Positions 28,830 through 38,237 of a stretch of 56,364 bases of DNA are shown piece after piece. The translations under genes were made by a program, and so were the position numbers. Position 1 is the stretch's first letter, and every line of letters starts with the position of its first letter. The notes beneath the pieces were generated by a model. That model was not told where the DNA came from and ran no database searches. It saw only the letters and a program-made list of their open reading frames with translations. Origin of the DNA: Acidimicrobiaceae bacterium (GTDB lineage: Bacteria > Actinomycetota > Acidimicrobiia > Acidimicrobiales > RAAP-2); contig PLZW01000007.1 of assembly GCA_003153575.1 (NCBI GenBank), positions 1-56,364 on the forward strand, written 5' to 3'.

Positions 28830-29076
28830 CGGTCGATCCGAGGCCGGGCAGTCGGTCGCCATGCGGTGGTTGACCGCGTTCGGGCGGTTCTGGTGGGAGT
28901 TCCTCATCGGCGACACGCCCGAGCTGTTCGTCGGTGCCGTGGCGGTGGTCGGCGTGCTGGCCCTGATGTCGCTCAATCCCGGCTTGCGCACGGCGGCCGC
29001 ATTGCTGGCCCCGGTCCTGGTGGCCGGGGTGTTGACCGCATCGATCTGGCGGGCGGTCCGCAACCGCACCCCGTAG
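28822..29076 (+). CDS. Small two-helix membrane protein
   Basis: An 84-residue protein starting at an ATG inside the last codons of the preceding permease-like gene (8-nt overlap). Two hydrophobic segments (ELFVGAVAVVGVLALM and AALLAPVLVAGVLTASI) follow an aromatic-rich amphipathic N-terminus (FGRFWWEFLIGD). The overlap suggests coupled translation and a partner role for the COG4280-like protein; I do not recognise a family. Confidence 0.65.
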   Translation: MADGRSEAGQSVAMRWLTAFGRFWWEFLIGDTPELFVGAVAVVGVLALMSLNPGLRTAAALLAPVLVAGVLTASIWRAVRNRTP

Positions 29077-29119
29077 GCGGCGGAGGAGCCGGGCGCCACC
29101 CGGCCTCGTCCGGTCAGGG

Positions 29120-29608
29120 TCAGTCGCGGAAGTTGTCGAACTGCAACGGGATGCCGAAATCCTCGGCCTTGAGGGCGGCGATCACCGCCTGGAGGTCGTC
29201 GCGCTTCTTGCCCGTCACCCGCAACTGGTCGCCCTGGGTCTGGGACGAGACGCCCTTCAGGTTCAGGTCCTTGATGAAGCGGTTGATCTTCTTGGCGTGG
29301 TCCGAGGAGATGCCGGCCTGGATGCCCAGGCGCTGGCGGGCGGTGCCCTTGGACGCCTCCTCGACCTTGCCGACGTCGAAGGACTTGAGGGAGACCTCGC
29401 GTCGGACCATCTTCTCCTGGAGGACGCCGTAGAGCGCCCGGAGGCGGTCCTCGGTGGACGAGGCCAGGATCAGTTCCTGGTCGTTCAGTTCGATGGTGGA
29501 GTCGGTGCCCTTGAAGTCGAAGCGGGTGGTGGCCTCGCGATTTGCCTGGTCCACGGCGTTGCGCACTTCCTGCATGTCAACTTCGGAAACGACGTCGAAG
29601 GTGGGCAT
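29120..29608 (-). CDS. yajQ: YajQ family nucleotide-binding protein
   Basis: A 162-residue protein, the family length: PTFDVVSEVDMQEVRNAVDQ, then FDFKGTDSTIELND, DHAKKINRFIKDLNLKG, VTGKKRDDLQAVI and a C-terminal PLQFDNFRD. YajQ proteins have two ferredoxin-like domains; a relative in Xanthomonas binds cyclic di-GMP, and whether that applies here is unknown. The ATG at 29608 follows a TACTGT box by 6 nt. Confidence 0.93.
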   Translation of the reverse strand: MPTFDVVSEVDMQEVRNAVDQANREATTRFDFKGTDSTIELNDQELILASSTEDRLRALYGVLQEKMVRREVSLKSFDVGKVEEASKGTARQRLGIQAGISSDHAKKINRFIKDLNLKGVSSQTQGDQLRVTGKKRDDLQAVIAALKAEDFGIPLQFDNFRD

Positions 29609-29614
29609 GTCGGA

Positions 29615-29620
29615 ACAGTA
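29615..29620 (-). promoter_or_regulatory. Candidate -10 (TACTGT) of leaderless yajQ mRNA
   Basis: On the minus strand TACTGT ends 6 nt before the yajQ ATG, back-to-back with the tRNA-Tyr promoter. Confidence 0.5.
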
Positions 29621-29636
29621 GCGCCGCGCGAAGCGG

Positions 29637-29642
29637 TATCCT
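29637..29642 (+). promoter_or_regulatory. Candidate -10 (TATCCT) of tRNA-Tyr
   Basis: TATCCT ends 11 nt before the tRNA 5' end, which would leave a very short precursor leader. Confidence 0.45.
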
Positions 29643-29653
29643 TGCCCGCCTGC

Positions 29654-29735
29654 GGGTCGGTGCCCGAGCGGCCAAAGGGAGCAGACTGTAAATCTGCCGG
29701 TTCTGCCTTCGAAGGTTCGAATCCTTCTCGGCCCA
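29654..29735 (+). tRNA. tRNA-Tyr (GTA)
   Basis: An 82-nt class II tRNA. Acceptor GGGTCGG (29654-29660) pairs with TCGGCCC (29728-29734), discriminator A 29735. The anticodon GTA is at 29688-29690, there is a long variable arm, and the T-arm is GAAGG-TTCGAAT-CCTTC. CCA is not encoded. The long variable arm is expected for bacterial tRNA-Tyr. Confidence 0.96.
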
Positions 29736-29742
29736 CGCAGGG

Positions 29743-29789
29743 AAAAGCCCTGGTCAGACAGCGTAGATCGCTCCTGACCAGGGTCTTTT
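29743..29789 (+). terminator. Intrinsic terminator after tRNA-Tyr
   Basis: CCCTGGTCAG (29748-29757) pairs perfectly with CTGACCAGGG (29774-29783), a 10-bp stem with AAAA before it and TCTTTT after it. It is the clearest rho-independent terminator in the window. Confidence 0.85.
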
Positions 29790-30070
29790 CGCGCAACCTC
29801 TACCTCCGTCCGGGCTTTGGCACCGCCACGGGGGGTGGCGTGGGTCATCCGCCAGGCTCCGGATACTGTCACCGGAAAGTGTGCCGCCATGGGCGATGCG
29901 GGGCCGATTCCGGTGCAATTCCGACAGTTCGGTTGAGTGGACATCTCGATGCCCGGTCCCGAGCCACCTGATCGTCCGATGGGCAACTGCCCATTGCAAG
30001 TCCCGGGGGTGCCCGGTTACGGTCGCCACGGCGGGACAACCGCATCGACGATCGAAAGGCGTGGTGGGAC

Positions 30071-30346
30071 ATGGCACTCGGCATCTACTTCGTGCACCAA
30101 GGATTCACTTCGGAGAAGTACAAGCAGGCACTCTCGAAGTTGGAGGCGGCGGGGGCGGGGTCACCCAAGGGGCGCACCTACCACGTAGCCCTCGAATCTG
30201 ACGGCGAGATCCAGGTCTTCGACATCTGGGAGTCCCAGGAGGACTTCGACGCGTTCGGTGCGACGCTGGTGCCCATCCTCGGGGACCTGGGCGTCGTACT
30301 CGGCGAGCCGATGGTGGCGACGGTCCACAACGTCATCACCGGTTGA
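30071..30346 (+). CDS. Small conserved protein, ABM/dimeric alpha-beta-barrel-like
   Basis: A 91-residue cytoplasmic protein. The pattern strand-helix-strand with YHVALESDGEIQVFDIWESQEDFDAFG and a late helix LVPILGDLGV resembles antibiotic-biosynthesis-monooxygenase-like ferredoxin folds, where small proteins dimerise around a substrate or heme. Function is unknown. No -10 box sits directly upstream. The 281 bp before it (29790-30070) hold no gene that I can support. Confidence 0.68.
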   Translation: MALGIYFVHQGFTSEKYKQALSKLEAAGAGSPKGRTYHVALESDGEIQVFDIWESQEDFDAFGATLVPILGDLGVVLGEPMVATVHNVITG

Positions 30347-30411
30347 GCCGGGCGACTCGGCAGGTGTCCGAGATCTGGAGTGGGTAATCTTCGAAGGTCG
30401 ATCGGAGCGCC

Positions 30412-30897
30412 ATGAGAAGGATCGCTCTGCTCTCGATGATCTGCTTCGCGGTGGCGGGCGCGGTGATGGGTCAAGGCATCGGAACGGCCAGTGCCGGTCC
30501 GCCGATCGGACCGGGGCAGCACTTCGTCGGTCTGGTCAACGGCAGTCACCGCGATCCGGTCGTCGATGTGGCCTGTCCGGGCCCGGTCCGCAACGGTGGC
30601 ACGGGAGTGGTCGTCGGCGGGCAGACGGTGGCGGTCGCCCGGGTGGCACAGGGGAAGGGCTACACGGGTCTGTTCGGCCAGGTCTACGCGTGGTTCGATC
30701 CGCCGAAGGGGTCGCCGGCGCCGACGGAGATGACGATCACCGACTACCGAACGCCGGTGGCCATCCCGTCCACGATCACCGTGCCCTGTGGAGGCTCGGG
30801 CGTCGTGACGTTCAGTTCATGTCCTTACCTGGCCCCCTGCGCCTTCGGATGGGTCCCCTACACCGTGAAGGTCACGTTCGAGAACATCGCCGTGTGA
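30412..30897 (+). CDS. Secreted protein of unknown function
   Basis: A 161-residue protein with a clear signal peptide: MRR, hydrophobic core ALLSMICFAVAGAVMG, cleavage after ASA (~residue 28). The mature part contains four Cys (~55, 126, 136, 142) that could form two disulfides, and beta-rich stretches. A possible -10 TAATCT is at 30385-30390 with GGAG before the ATG. I do not recognise the family. Confidence 0.72.
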   Translation: MRRIALLSMICFAVAGAVMGQGIGTASAGPPIGPGQHFVGLVNGSHRDPVVDVACPGPVRNGGTGVVVGGQTVAVARVAQGKGYTGLFGQVYAWFDPPKGSPAPTEMTITDYRTPVAIPSTITVPCGGSGVVTFSSCPYLAPCAFGWVPYTVKVTFENIAV

Positions 30898-30903
30898 CGT
30901 CTG

Positions 30904-31482
30904 TCAGCGGACCTTCTGGCACCGTGCGTTGGCGGAGGCCAGGTTGAATTCGGCCGGGTCGAAGGAGCCACCGATCCACTCGACGTAGTCATCGTGCTCC
31001 TCGTGGGCGTCATCGGTGATCGCCACGAGGAAGTAGGCATAGCCGGACGCACCGCCGACGTCATCGGGGGGACAGGCGTTCTCGCCATCGAGGCAGACGG
31101 CATGCTTCAGTCCGGGGGACGACCAGATCAACTCCTCGACGGCGACGTCGTGCTCCCAGCTGTCGCCGAAGTCATAGTCGAAGGTGAAGTCGCCCTCGGC
31201 CCGCAGTACTTGGAGCACGGTGACCGTCTTCTCGTCGATCTCGTCGATCTCGCCGTCAGGCCAGTCCTCGGCGTGCATGCCGTAGTCCTTGTCGCCGATC
31301 CGGAAGGCATGGAGGTGGGAGTTGTTCCACCCCATGGCGGCGATCAACATGATGGCCAACTTGTCCATCCGGACCGATCCCGGTACGAGGACCCGACGCC
31401 AGATCACCGGATGCACATCGCGCAGCTGGATCCTGAGGCGGAACGCGCTCCGACCAGCGCTTTGGGGACTGTTGGTGGCCAC
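30904..31482 (-). CDS. Plasmid pRiA4b ORF-3-like family protein
   Basis: A 192-residue protein with the family blocks FRLRIQLRDVHPVIWRRVLV at the N-terminus, AMGWNNSHLHAFRIGDKDYG, and FDYDFGDSWEHDVAVEE, then CLDGENACPPDDVGG with a Cys pair. The family is widespread in bacteria, often on mobile or accessory DNA, with no established function. The GTG at 31482 follows a TACTGT box by 6 nt. It ends just after the stop of the convergent secreted-protein gene. Confidence 0.85.
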   Translation of the reverse strand: MATNSPQSAGRSAFRLRIQLRDVHPVIWRRVLVPGSVRMDKLAIMLIAAMGWNNSHLHAFRIGDKDYGMHAEDWPDGEIDEIDEKTVTVLQVLRAEGDFTFDYDFGDSWEHDVAVEELIWSSPGLKHAVCLDGENACPPDDVGGASGYAYFLVAITDDAHEEHDDYVEWIGGSFDPAEFNLASANARCQKVR

Positions 31483-31488
31483 GGCCTG

Positions 31489-31494
31489 ACAGTA
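31489..31494 (-). promoter_or_regulatory. Candidate -10 (TACTGT) of a leaderless mRNA
   Basis: On the minus strand TACTGT ends 6 nt before the GTG at 31482; identical hexamer and spacing to the yajQ element. Confidence 0.5.
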
Positions 31495-31560
31495 CCCGAA
31501 CAGTCTGCAGAGGCGTCCGGCTGCAGAATGGGTCACAATCGGGGGGTCGAGGGAGGGTTC

Positions 31561-32808
31561 GTGTCGATCGATTGCCGGACCAGGCTGGTGAAGGACATCC
31601 GAGCGCTCGAGCGCGACGAGATCCTTGACGCCCTGCTGCCCGAGGCCATCGACGCGAACGGCGGCCTCGCCGGGCGCGGCGTGTCCTACAAGGAGCTCCC
31701 CCCACTCGGCCTCGAGATCGGCGACCGGAGCGTGACGCTCGTCGAATCTGGCGGGTGCCTCAGTGTCCGCTCGGGTACCGACGATGCGGTGATCGTCGCC
31801 GCTCTGGAAACGGACGCGCTCTCCGACTTCGTCCAGGATGTCCAGTCGGCGATGGGACTCGCCATGACGTCGCGGGTCAAGATCGCGGCCGGAAGCATCA
31901 ACGACTGGATCGCCTGGGAGCCGGCACTGCGGGCGCTGCTCGATGGCCGCAAGGTCCACGAGAGCGGCGATGTCACCTTCGTCGATCTCGACGGGGCCCC
32001 TCTCGACCTCGACCGAATCTTCAGTGTCGACGACGACCGTCAAGAGATGGCCCACTTCCTCGAGCAGGCGGGTTTCCTCCATCTGAGCAACGTCTTCGAC
32101 CCAGAGGACATGGATGCCATCGGAGCAGACATCGACGAGTGGATCGGCCGCGCCACTCCTGACGACGGCGAATCCTGGTGGGCGGAGACCGCGGACGGGG
32201 ACGCCCAAGCCGTGCGGGTCCTCTTCTTCCACGAGAAGTCCGCTGCGTTCCGAGCAGCCATCGCCAGCGACCGGTACCAGTGGATCGGCGGACTCTGCGG
32301 TGACGGACACCGACACAGCGGCGGAGGCGAAGGCCTGGTGAAGCCGCTCGGTATCGTGCGCGGCCTGTCCGACCTCCCGTGGCACAAGGACTGTGGACAA
32401 GGCAAGCACTCCTTCACCTGCAGTGGACTGACGTGCGGCATCTCGGTGACCGGCGCCGATCGGGTCAGTGGCGCCCTCGGGGTGATTCCCGGCAGCCACC
32501 GCGCCAACACCATGACCGCCGGCCGCGATCCGAAGCTCGACCTCGAGCCTCGGATGCTGGAGACCCAGACCGGCGATGTGACGGTGCACTGCAGTGACAC
32601 GCTCCATCGCGCCCATCCGCCGGTCGAGCATCCTCGCAAGGTCGTCTACTCGGCCTTCGCCTTGCCTCCCCTGCCGGGCGACGAGGTGAAGCCCGACCCG
32701 CGCTATAGCCGCATGGCCCGGGCCGAGCTGTCCGATGTCCAGGACCGGATCGCGGCCGCTGACAATCCGCACGATGCCCAGCGGTATCGCGCCGGCCACG
32801 GCCGCTGA
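31561..32808 (+). CDS. Phytanoyl-CoA dioxygenase (PhyH) family protein with an N-terminal extra domain
   Basis: A 415-residue protein. Residues ~160-390 form a PhyH-like Fe(II)/2-oxoglutarate oxygenase: GFLHLSNVFDPEDMDAI at the start, the metal-binding H275-x-D277 in LPWHKDCGQG, SGALGVIPGSHR, and the distal His in TLHRAHPP. Residues ~1-150 are a separate domain with an alternating helix/strand pattern somewhat like SCP2 sterol-carrier domains (a tentative match). Hydroxylation of a lipid-like substrate is plausible. The GTG at 31561 has GAGGGAGG upstream. It is divergent from the pRiA4b-type gene. Confidence 0.82.
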   Translation: MSIDCRTRLVKDIRALERDEILDALLPEAIDANGGLAGRGVSYKELPPLGLEIGDRSVTLVESGGCLSVRSGTDDAVIVAALETDALSDFVQDVQSAMGLAMTSRVKIAAGSINDWIAWEPALRALLDGRKVHESGDVTFVDLDGAPLDLDRIFSVDDDRQEMAHFLEQAGFLHLSNVFDPEDMDAIGADIDEWIGRATPDDGESWWAETADGDAQAVRVLFFHEKSAAFRAAIASDRYQWIGGLCGDGHRHSGGGEGLVKPLGIVRGLSDLPWHKDCGQGKHSFTCSGLTCGISVTGADRVSGALGVIPGSHRANTMTAGRDPKLDLEPRMLETQTGDVTVHCSDTLHRAHPPVEHPRKVVYSAFALPPLPGDEVKPDPRYSRMARAELSDVQDRIAAADNPHDAQRYRAGHGR

Positions 32809-32895
32809 CCGGCGCATCCCCGGCATCACCGTTCCCCTGCACGGGTCGGCGATGATGCCTCATCGGATGCACCGGGTGGCCGGATCGGGGTCGGG

Positions 32896-32901
32896 TACCG
32901 T
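32896..32901 (+). promoter_or_regulatory. Candidate -10 (TACCGT) of a near-leaderless mRNA
   Basis: TACCGT ends 9 nt before the ATG at 32911. Confidence 0.45.
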
Positions 32902-32910
32902 GGTCCCCTG

Positions 32911-34026
32911 ATGACGGTGCCCTTCGACGCAAGCCAGGAGCACTACCCGATGTCCGGGCTGGACGAGTTCCTCGTGCACAACCATCCACACCCGGTACGG
33001 ATCATGTGGACGTCCGACGCCCAGGCCTACGAGCGGATGTGGTTCACGAGCCAGGACGCCACCGGCGACCTCCTCGTGGTGGCCGGAATGGGCATCTATC
33101 CGAACCTGGGCACGGCCGAGGCCTTCGCCATCGTCAACGTCCGGGGCCAGCACACCACGGTGCGCGCCCACCGAAAGCTCGGGCTCAACCGGATGGACAT
33201 GTCCGTGGGTCCACTGCAGTTCGAGCTCGTCGAGCCGTTCCGGCAGTGGCGACTCCGGCTCGACGAGAACGACTACGGCATCGCCTTCGACGTCTCCTGG
33301 TTCGACACCAAGCGACCCGTCTACCGGCTCATCGGTGGGGGGATGTTCGTCGGGACCAGGCCCTTCGCCGGCGTGGCCGGTTACGACGGATTCGGCCGCC
33401 AGAGCGGGTGGGTCACCGCCCACGGCGAACGCTTCGAGTTGGAGCGGTCCACCAACCGAGGCACGCGCGACCACCACTGGGGAACCCGTGACGGCGTGGG
33501 CGGGCCGGCCCTCTGGAGCGGAAACCAGCACCCCCATTCCGGTGAATGGGTGGAGTTCGAGGAGTACGGCGTCTGGGGCGACCACATCCTCTACAACTTG
33601 GGCGACCCGCGGCGGGGCAGTGCCACCCTCCGAGGACGGCGCCACCGCCTGGCTTTCGAGCCCGATACCCATCTCCTGGTGGCTGGCGAGGTCGACCTGG
33701 TCTTTGCCGACGGCGGGGAGCGGACCATGGTCTTCGAGCGGCTCGGCAACCAGATCGCCTTCCTTCGGTGCGGCATGTACGGGGGCCCCAACGGCGGAAC
33801 TCCCGACGGCGACCTCTGGCACGGGATGGATCCGGGGGACGGCGTCGTCAGCGGCGAGACCTACGACGTGAACGACCCCGCGGTCAGGTCCCGGATCTGT
33901 GGACTCGATCAGCACCACGCGCGGGTCGAATGCGAAGGCGAGGTGACCTACGGGATCATCGAGCCCTACGACACGCTCTGTTACGAGATGGCGGCGAGCG
34001 GCCTGGGCGGTTTCTCGCTGTTGTGA
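32911..34026 (+). CDS. Conserved protein, DUF7064/DUF7065-like (lipocalin-type double barrel)
   Basis: A 371-residue soluble protein rich in Trp, His and beta-strand patterns, with blocks such as RDHHWGTRDGVGG and a C-terminal VEGEVTYGIIEPYD-type segment. It resembles the actinobacterial/proteobacterial proteins often found among sterol or lipid degradation genes, whose fold is thought to be related to AttH/CrtC lipocalins. The assignment is from memory of the family and moderately sure; no enzymatic activity is established. Confidence 0.65.
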   Translation: MTVPFDASQEHYPMSGLDEFLVHNHPHPVRIMWTSDAQAYERMWFTSQDATGDLLVVAGMGIYPNLGTAEAFAIVNVRGQHTTVRAHRKLGLNRMDMSVGPLQFELVEPFRQWRLRLDENDYGIAFDVSWFDTKRPVYRLIGGGMFVGTRPFAGVAGYDGFGRQSGWVTAHGERFELERSTNRGTRDHHWGTRDGVGGPALWSGNQHPHSGEWVEFEEYGVWGDHILYNLGDPRRGSATLRGRRHRLAFEPDTHLLVAGEVDLVFADGGERTMVFERLGNQIAFLRCGMYGGPNGGTPDGDLWHGMDPGDGVVSGETYDVNDPAVRSRICGLDQHHARVECEGEVTYGIIEPYDTLCYEMAASGLGGFSLL

Positions 34027-34094
34027 AGATCGGCACCAGGGTGGCGATGCCGCCATCCCCGACGATGTGACCCGCGCCTGACCCGTCCCGATAC

Positions 34095-35756
34095 TCAACC
34101 GAGCAGCAGTTCGGTCCGGCCGTTCTCAGCGAACTGCTGCTCGGCGAGTGCGATGTCCTCCGGGGTCAGGGGCACGAACCCGTCGGAGCGAGCGGGCCGG
34201 TGCCAGACCGGGTCGTCCGTCTGCCACCGCTCCGCTCGCAGCGGTCGCTTGTCGACCTTGTCGGTGGCGGTCACCGGGAGCGACTGCACCACCCGTACGT
34301 ACCGGGGTGCCCACTTGGTGCCCAGATCCGCCTGTCCGGCCAGAAACGTGCGGAATGCCCCGGGTTCGAACTCGACGCCTGGTGCGAATTCGAGGGCCAC
34401 CATCACCTGGTCGCCGGTGGCGGCGTCGGGCACCGGGTAGACGGCCACCCCGCGGACTCCCTCGAAGCGGGCGAGGATCCGCTCCACGGGTGCGGCGGCG
34501 AAGTTCTCGCTGTCGACCCGAAGCCAGTCTCCGGAGCGCCCTGCGAAGAAGAAGACCCCGTCGTCATCGCGGTAGGCCAGGTCGCCGGACCAGTACCACC
34601 CGTTCCGGGTGCGTTCGGCCTCGGCCTCAGGATTGTTGTAATAGCCCTCGAAGTTCGCCCTGGCCCTCCGGCCGACCAGCTCGCCGATGCATTCCGATGC
34701 GTTGGTGAGACGGCCCCGGTCATCGAAGGTGGCCAGCGGGCGTTCCGTCCCGGTGACCGGGTCGACCACGGCCACGTCGTCCCGTTCGCTGGCCCTTCCC
34801 AGCGCACCGGGTCGGGCTCCGGCCACCGGCGTGAGGACGATGGCGTTCTCGCTCGACCCGTACCCTTCGAAGAGGGGGACCCCGAAGCGTGCGGTGAAGG
34901 CCTCTTTGTCCTGAGCCGAGGTCTCGGGACCGAGGACGAAACGGAGCTGGTGGTCCCGGTCGTGCGCGGTGGGGGGAGTGGCCACGATGTGAGCGATGGC
35001 CCGGCCCACGGTATTGAAGAAGGTGGCGCCCGAAGCCCGGACGTCGGGGAGGAAGCTCGATGCCGAGAACCTCCGGCGGAGGACGAGGGTGGCTCCGCTG
35101 GCGAACGCCGGGAACACGGCGGCCGACAGTGCGTTGCCGTGGAACAGGGGCATGGCCGAGTAGATGACGTCGTCCGGACCGAAGCCCATGCGGGCGGCGG
35201 CGCGGGCGGCGCGGCCTTGGCTCATGCGCACCGCCTTCGGGCCACCGGTCGAACCCGAGGTGAAGAGGAGGAGGTAGAGCTGGTCGGGGGTCGGGTCGTC
35301 CCGTGTCGAGCCGGGAACCGTCGGTCGCAGGGCATCCAGCCGCTGCGCGTAGGATTCGACGTCCGCCACGAGCAGTCTGCCCGATTCCAGACCCAGATCG
35401 AGCCCGGCGAGCAGCGCGATCCGGTCGGGATCGGTGACGATCAGCTGACAGTCGGTGCGGCGGATGTCTTCGGCCAGTTCGTCGCCCCGGTGGGTGGGGT
35501 TGATGCCGACGACCACCGCGCCGGCCAGCGCGGCCCCCGACAGCAGGAAGAGGTACTCGGGGGTGTTCTCCATCAGCACGCCAACATGGAACGGACCTGG
35601 TTGTCGCAGCGAACGGAGCAGTTCGGCCCGGAGTTCGGCCTCGGCCACCACCATGCGCCAGCTCCACCGCCGGGTCTCGAACACCAGTCCGGTGCCGTCG
35701 TCCTCGCCCCGTTGGCGGACCAGCTGGGCCGCAGTGGCGAAATCGTGGGTCGTCAA
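34095..35756 (-). CDS. Acyl-CoA synthetase (FadD17-like AMP-forming ligase)
   Basis: A 553-residue adenylate-forming enzyme. P-loop-like motif LLLFTSGSTGGPKAVRMSQG; A5 motif LFEGYGSSENAI; A7 motif WYWSGDLAYRDDDG; A8 FAGRSGDWLRVDSENFAA; C-terminal Lys region VTATDKVDKRPL. It activates a carboxylic acid to its CoA ester. The first in-frame codon is TTG at 35756, overlapping the stop of the kinase-like gene as TTGA, so translation is probably coupled; the next ATG would cut into the fold. It is the last gene of the ADH-TetR-ALDH-APH-FadD operon. Confidence 0.88.
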   Translation of the reverse strand: MTTHDFATAAQLVRQRGEDDGTGLVFETRRWSWRMVVAEAELRAELLRSLRQPGPFHVGVLMENTPEYLFLLSGAALAGAVVVGINPTHRGDELAEDIRRTDCQLIVTDPDRIALLAGLDLGLESGRLLVADVESYAQRLDALRPTVPGSTRDDPTPDQLYLLLFTSGSTGGPKAVRMSQGRAARAAARMGFGPDDVIYSAMPLFHGNALSAAVFPAFASGATLVLRRRFSASSFLPDVRASGATFFNTVGRAIAHIVATPPTAHDRDHQLRFVLGPETSAQDKEAFTARFGVPLFEGYGSSENAIVLTPVAGARPGALGRASERDDVAVVDPVTGTERPLATFDDRGRLTNASECIGELVGRRARANFEGYYNNPEAEAERTRNGWYWSGDLAYRDDDGVFFFAGRSGDWLRVDSENFAAAPVERILARFEGVRGVAVYPVPDAATGDQVMVALEFAPGVEFEPGAFRTFLAGQADLGTKWAPRYVRVVQSLPVTATDKVDKRPLRAERWQTDDPVWHRPARSDGFVPLTPEDIALAEQQFAENGRTELLLG

Positions 35757-36766
35757 TTGAGGCGCTCCGCCAGAATGTCGAGGACAGGGTTGTCGTCGAT
35801 GGGGAGCATCGGGGGCTCGCCGGCGTCGCGACGGAGGTAGCCGATGCGCGTCATCACGGCGGAACTGCGCACCATGGCCAAGGTCTCGTACCACTCGAGG
35901 TCGCGCACGGCGCGACCGCTTGCCGCCTCGAAGAGTCTCACGATGGCGGCACGGTCGGGAGCGCCCGGCAGTCGCCGGCCGAACAGTCGTGACATGGTGA
36001 GATCGAGGCTGGTGAACCAGGCCAGGTCGTGCTCGGGGGCGCCGATGGTGGTCATGTCCCAGTCGAGCACCGCCTGCAGGGTGAGGTCGTCCCCGAACAC
36101 CACGTTCTCGAATCGGGCGTCGCCCCACAGCAGGGCCGGCGGCGGCTCCGTGGCGGGCTGGTTCCGACGACACCACGTGATCGCCCGCGTCAGTGTGGCC
36201 ACCGGGTGGCCGGCCGACGACCAGTCCAGGTACTCCTCCCAGAAGTCGAGTTCGGCACCGTTGTCCCGGCGCGGCACGCCGGTGGCACTGGTGGTCACCG
36301 ATCCGTGGATGCCGGACAGCGCCACGATGAAGTTGCGGAAGACCTGGGCTTGCGCCTCCGGTTCCAGTCCGCCCAGCCAGCGGTCGTGGTGGACCACGGC
36401 GCCGACGACATGGCCGTCCACCCGACGCATGGCCACGAAGGGTGCTCCGAGCCAGGAGGGGTCGGTCTCCAGTACCGGATCGGCGGTGGGAATGCCCCCC
36501 GAGGCGGCGGCCGTCTGGGCCTGCCACTGGGCGGCGAGGTCGAACCCCTGGAACGTGCCCTGCTCGGGGGGTGCCATCCGGATGACGCCGTACCAGCTGT
36601 GCCCGCCACCGTCGTCGAGCCAGGTGGCGTCGAAGAACACGGTCTCACTCGAGTAGCCCGAGGTCGGGCGGCGCAGGTTCTCCACGACGGGTTCCGCCAT
36701 GCCGAAGCGGTCGGTGAGCCAGAGGGCCAACCGTTCCGCCCATGCGTCGTCGAGCGGCGTCGTCAT
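35753..36766 (-). CDS. Aminoglycoside-phosphotransferase-fold kinase (ACAD10-like)
   Basis: A 337-residue APH-fold protein. N-terminal lobe RRPTSGYSSETVFFDATW; catalytic loop LLWGDARFENVVF, where WGD replaces the usual HGD but the Asp and downstream Asn are kept; metal-binding Asp in VLDWDMTTIG. Such proteins in catabolic operons resemble the kinase domain of ACAD10/11, which phosphorylates hydroxyacyl-CoA intermediates; that link is an inference. It starts 25 bp after the ALDH stop. Confidence 0.83.
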   Translation of the reverse strand: MTTPLDDAWAERLALWLTDRFGMAEPVVENLRRPTSGYSSETVFFDATWLDDGGGHSWYGVIRMAPPEQGTFQGFDLAAQWQAQTAAASGGIPTADPVLETDPSWLGAPFVAMRRVDGHVVGAVVHHDRWLGGLEPEAQAQVFRNFIVALSGIHGSVTTSATGVPRRDNGAELDFWEEYLDWSSAGHPVATLTRAITWCRRNQPATEPPPALLWGDARFENVVFGDDLTLQAVLDWDMTTIGAPEHDLAWFTSLDLTMSRLFGRRLPGAPDRAAIVRLFEAASGRAVRDLEWYETLAMVRSSAVMTRIGYLRRDAGEPPMLPIDDNPVLDILAERLN

Positions 36767-36791
36767 GGCCTTCGTCGGATCGAGGGGTGGG

Positions 36792-38233
<1,442 letters not shown>

Positions 38234-38237
<4 letters not shown>

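Noticed and set aside
29915-29960. CGGTGCAATTCCGACAG resembles the B12-box part of a cobalamin riboswitch
   Set aside because: Only about 16 nt match. The other conserved parts (GCCACTG-type segment, CCCGC box) are absent, and the downstream gene has no B12 link.
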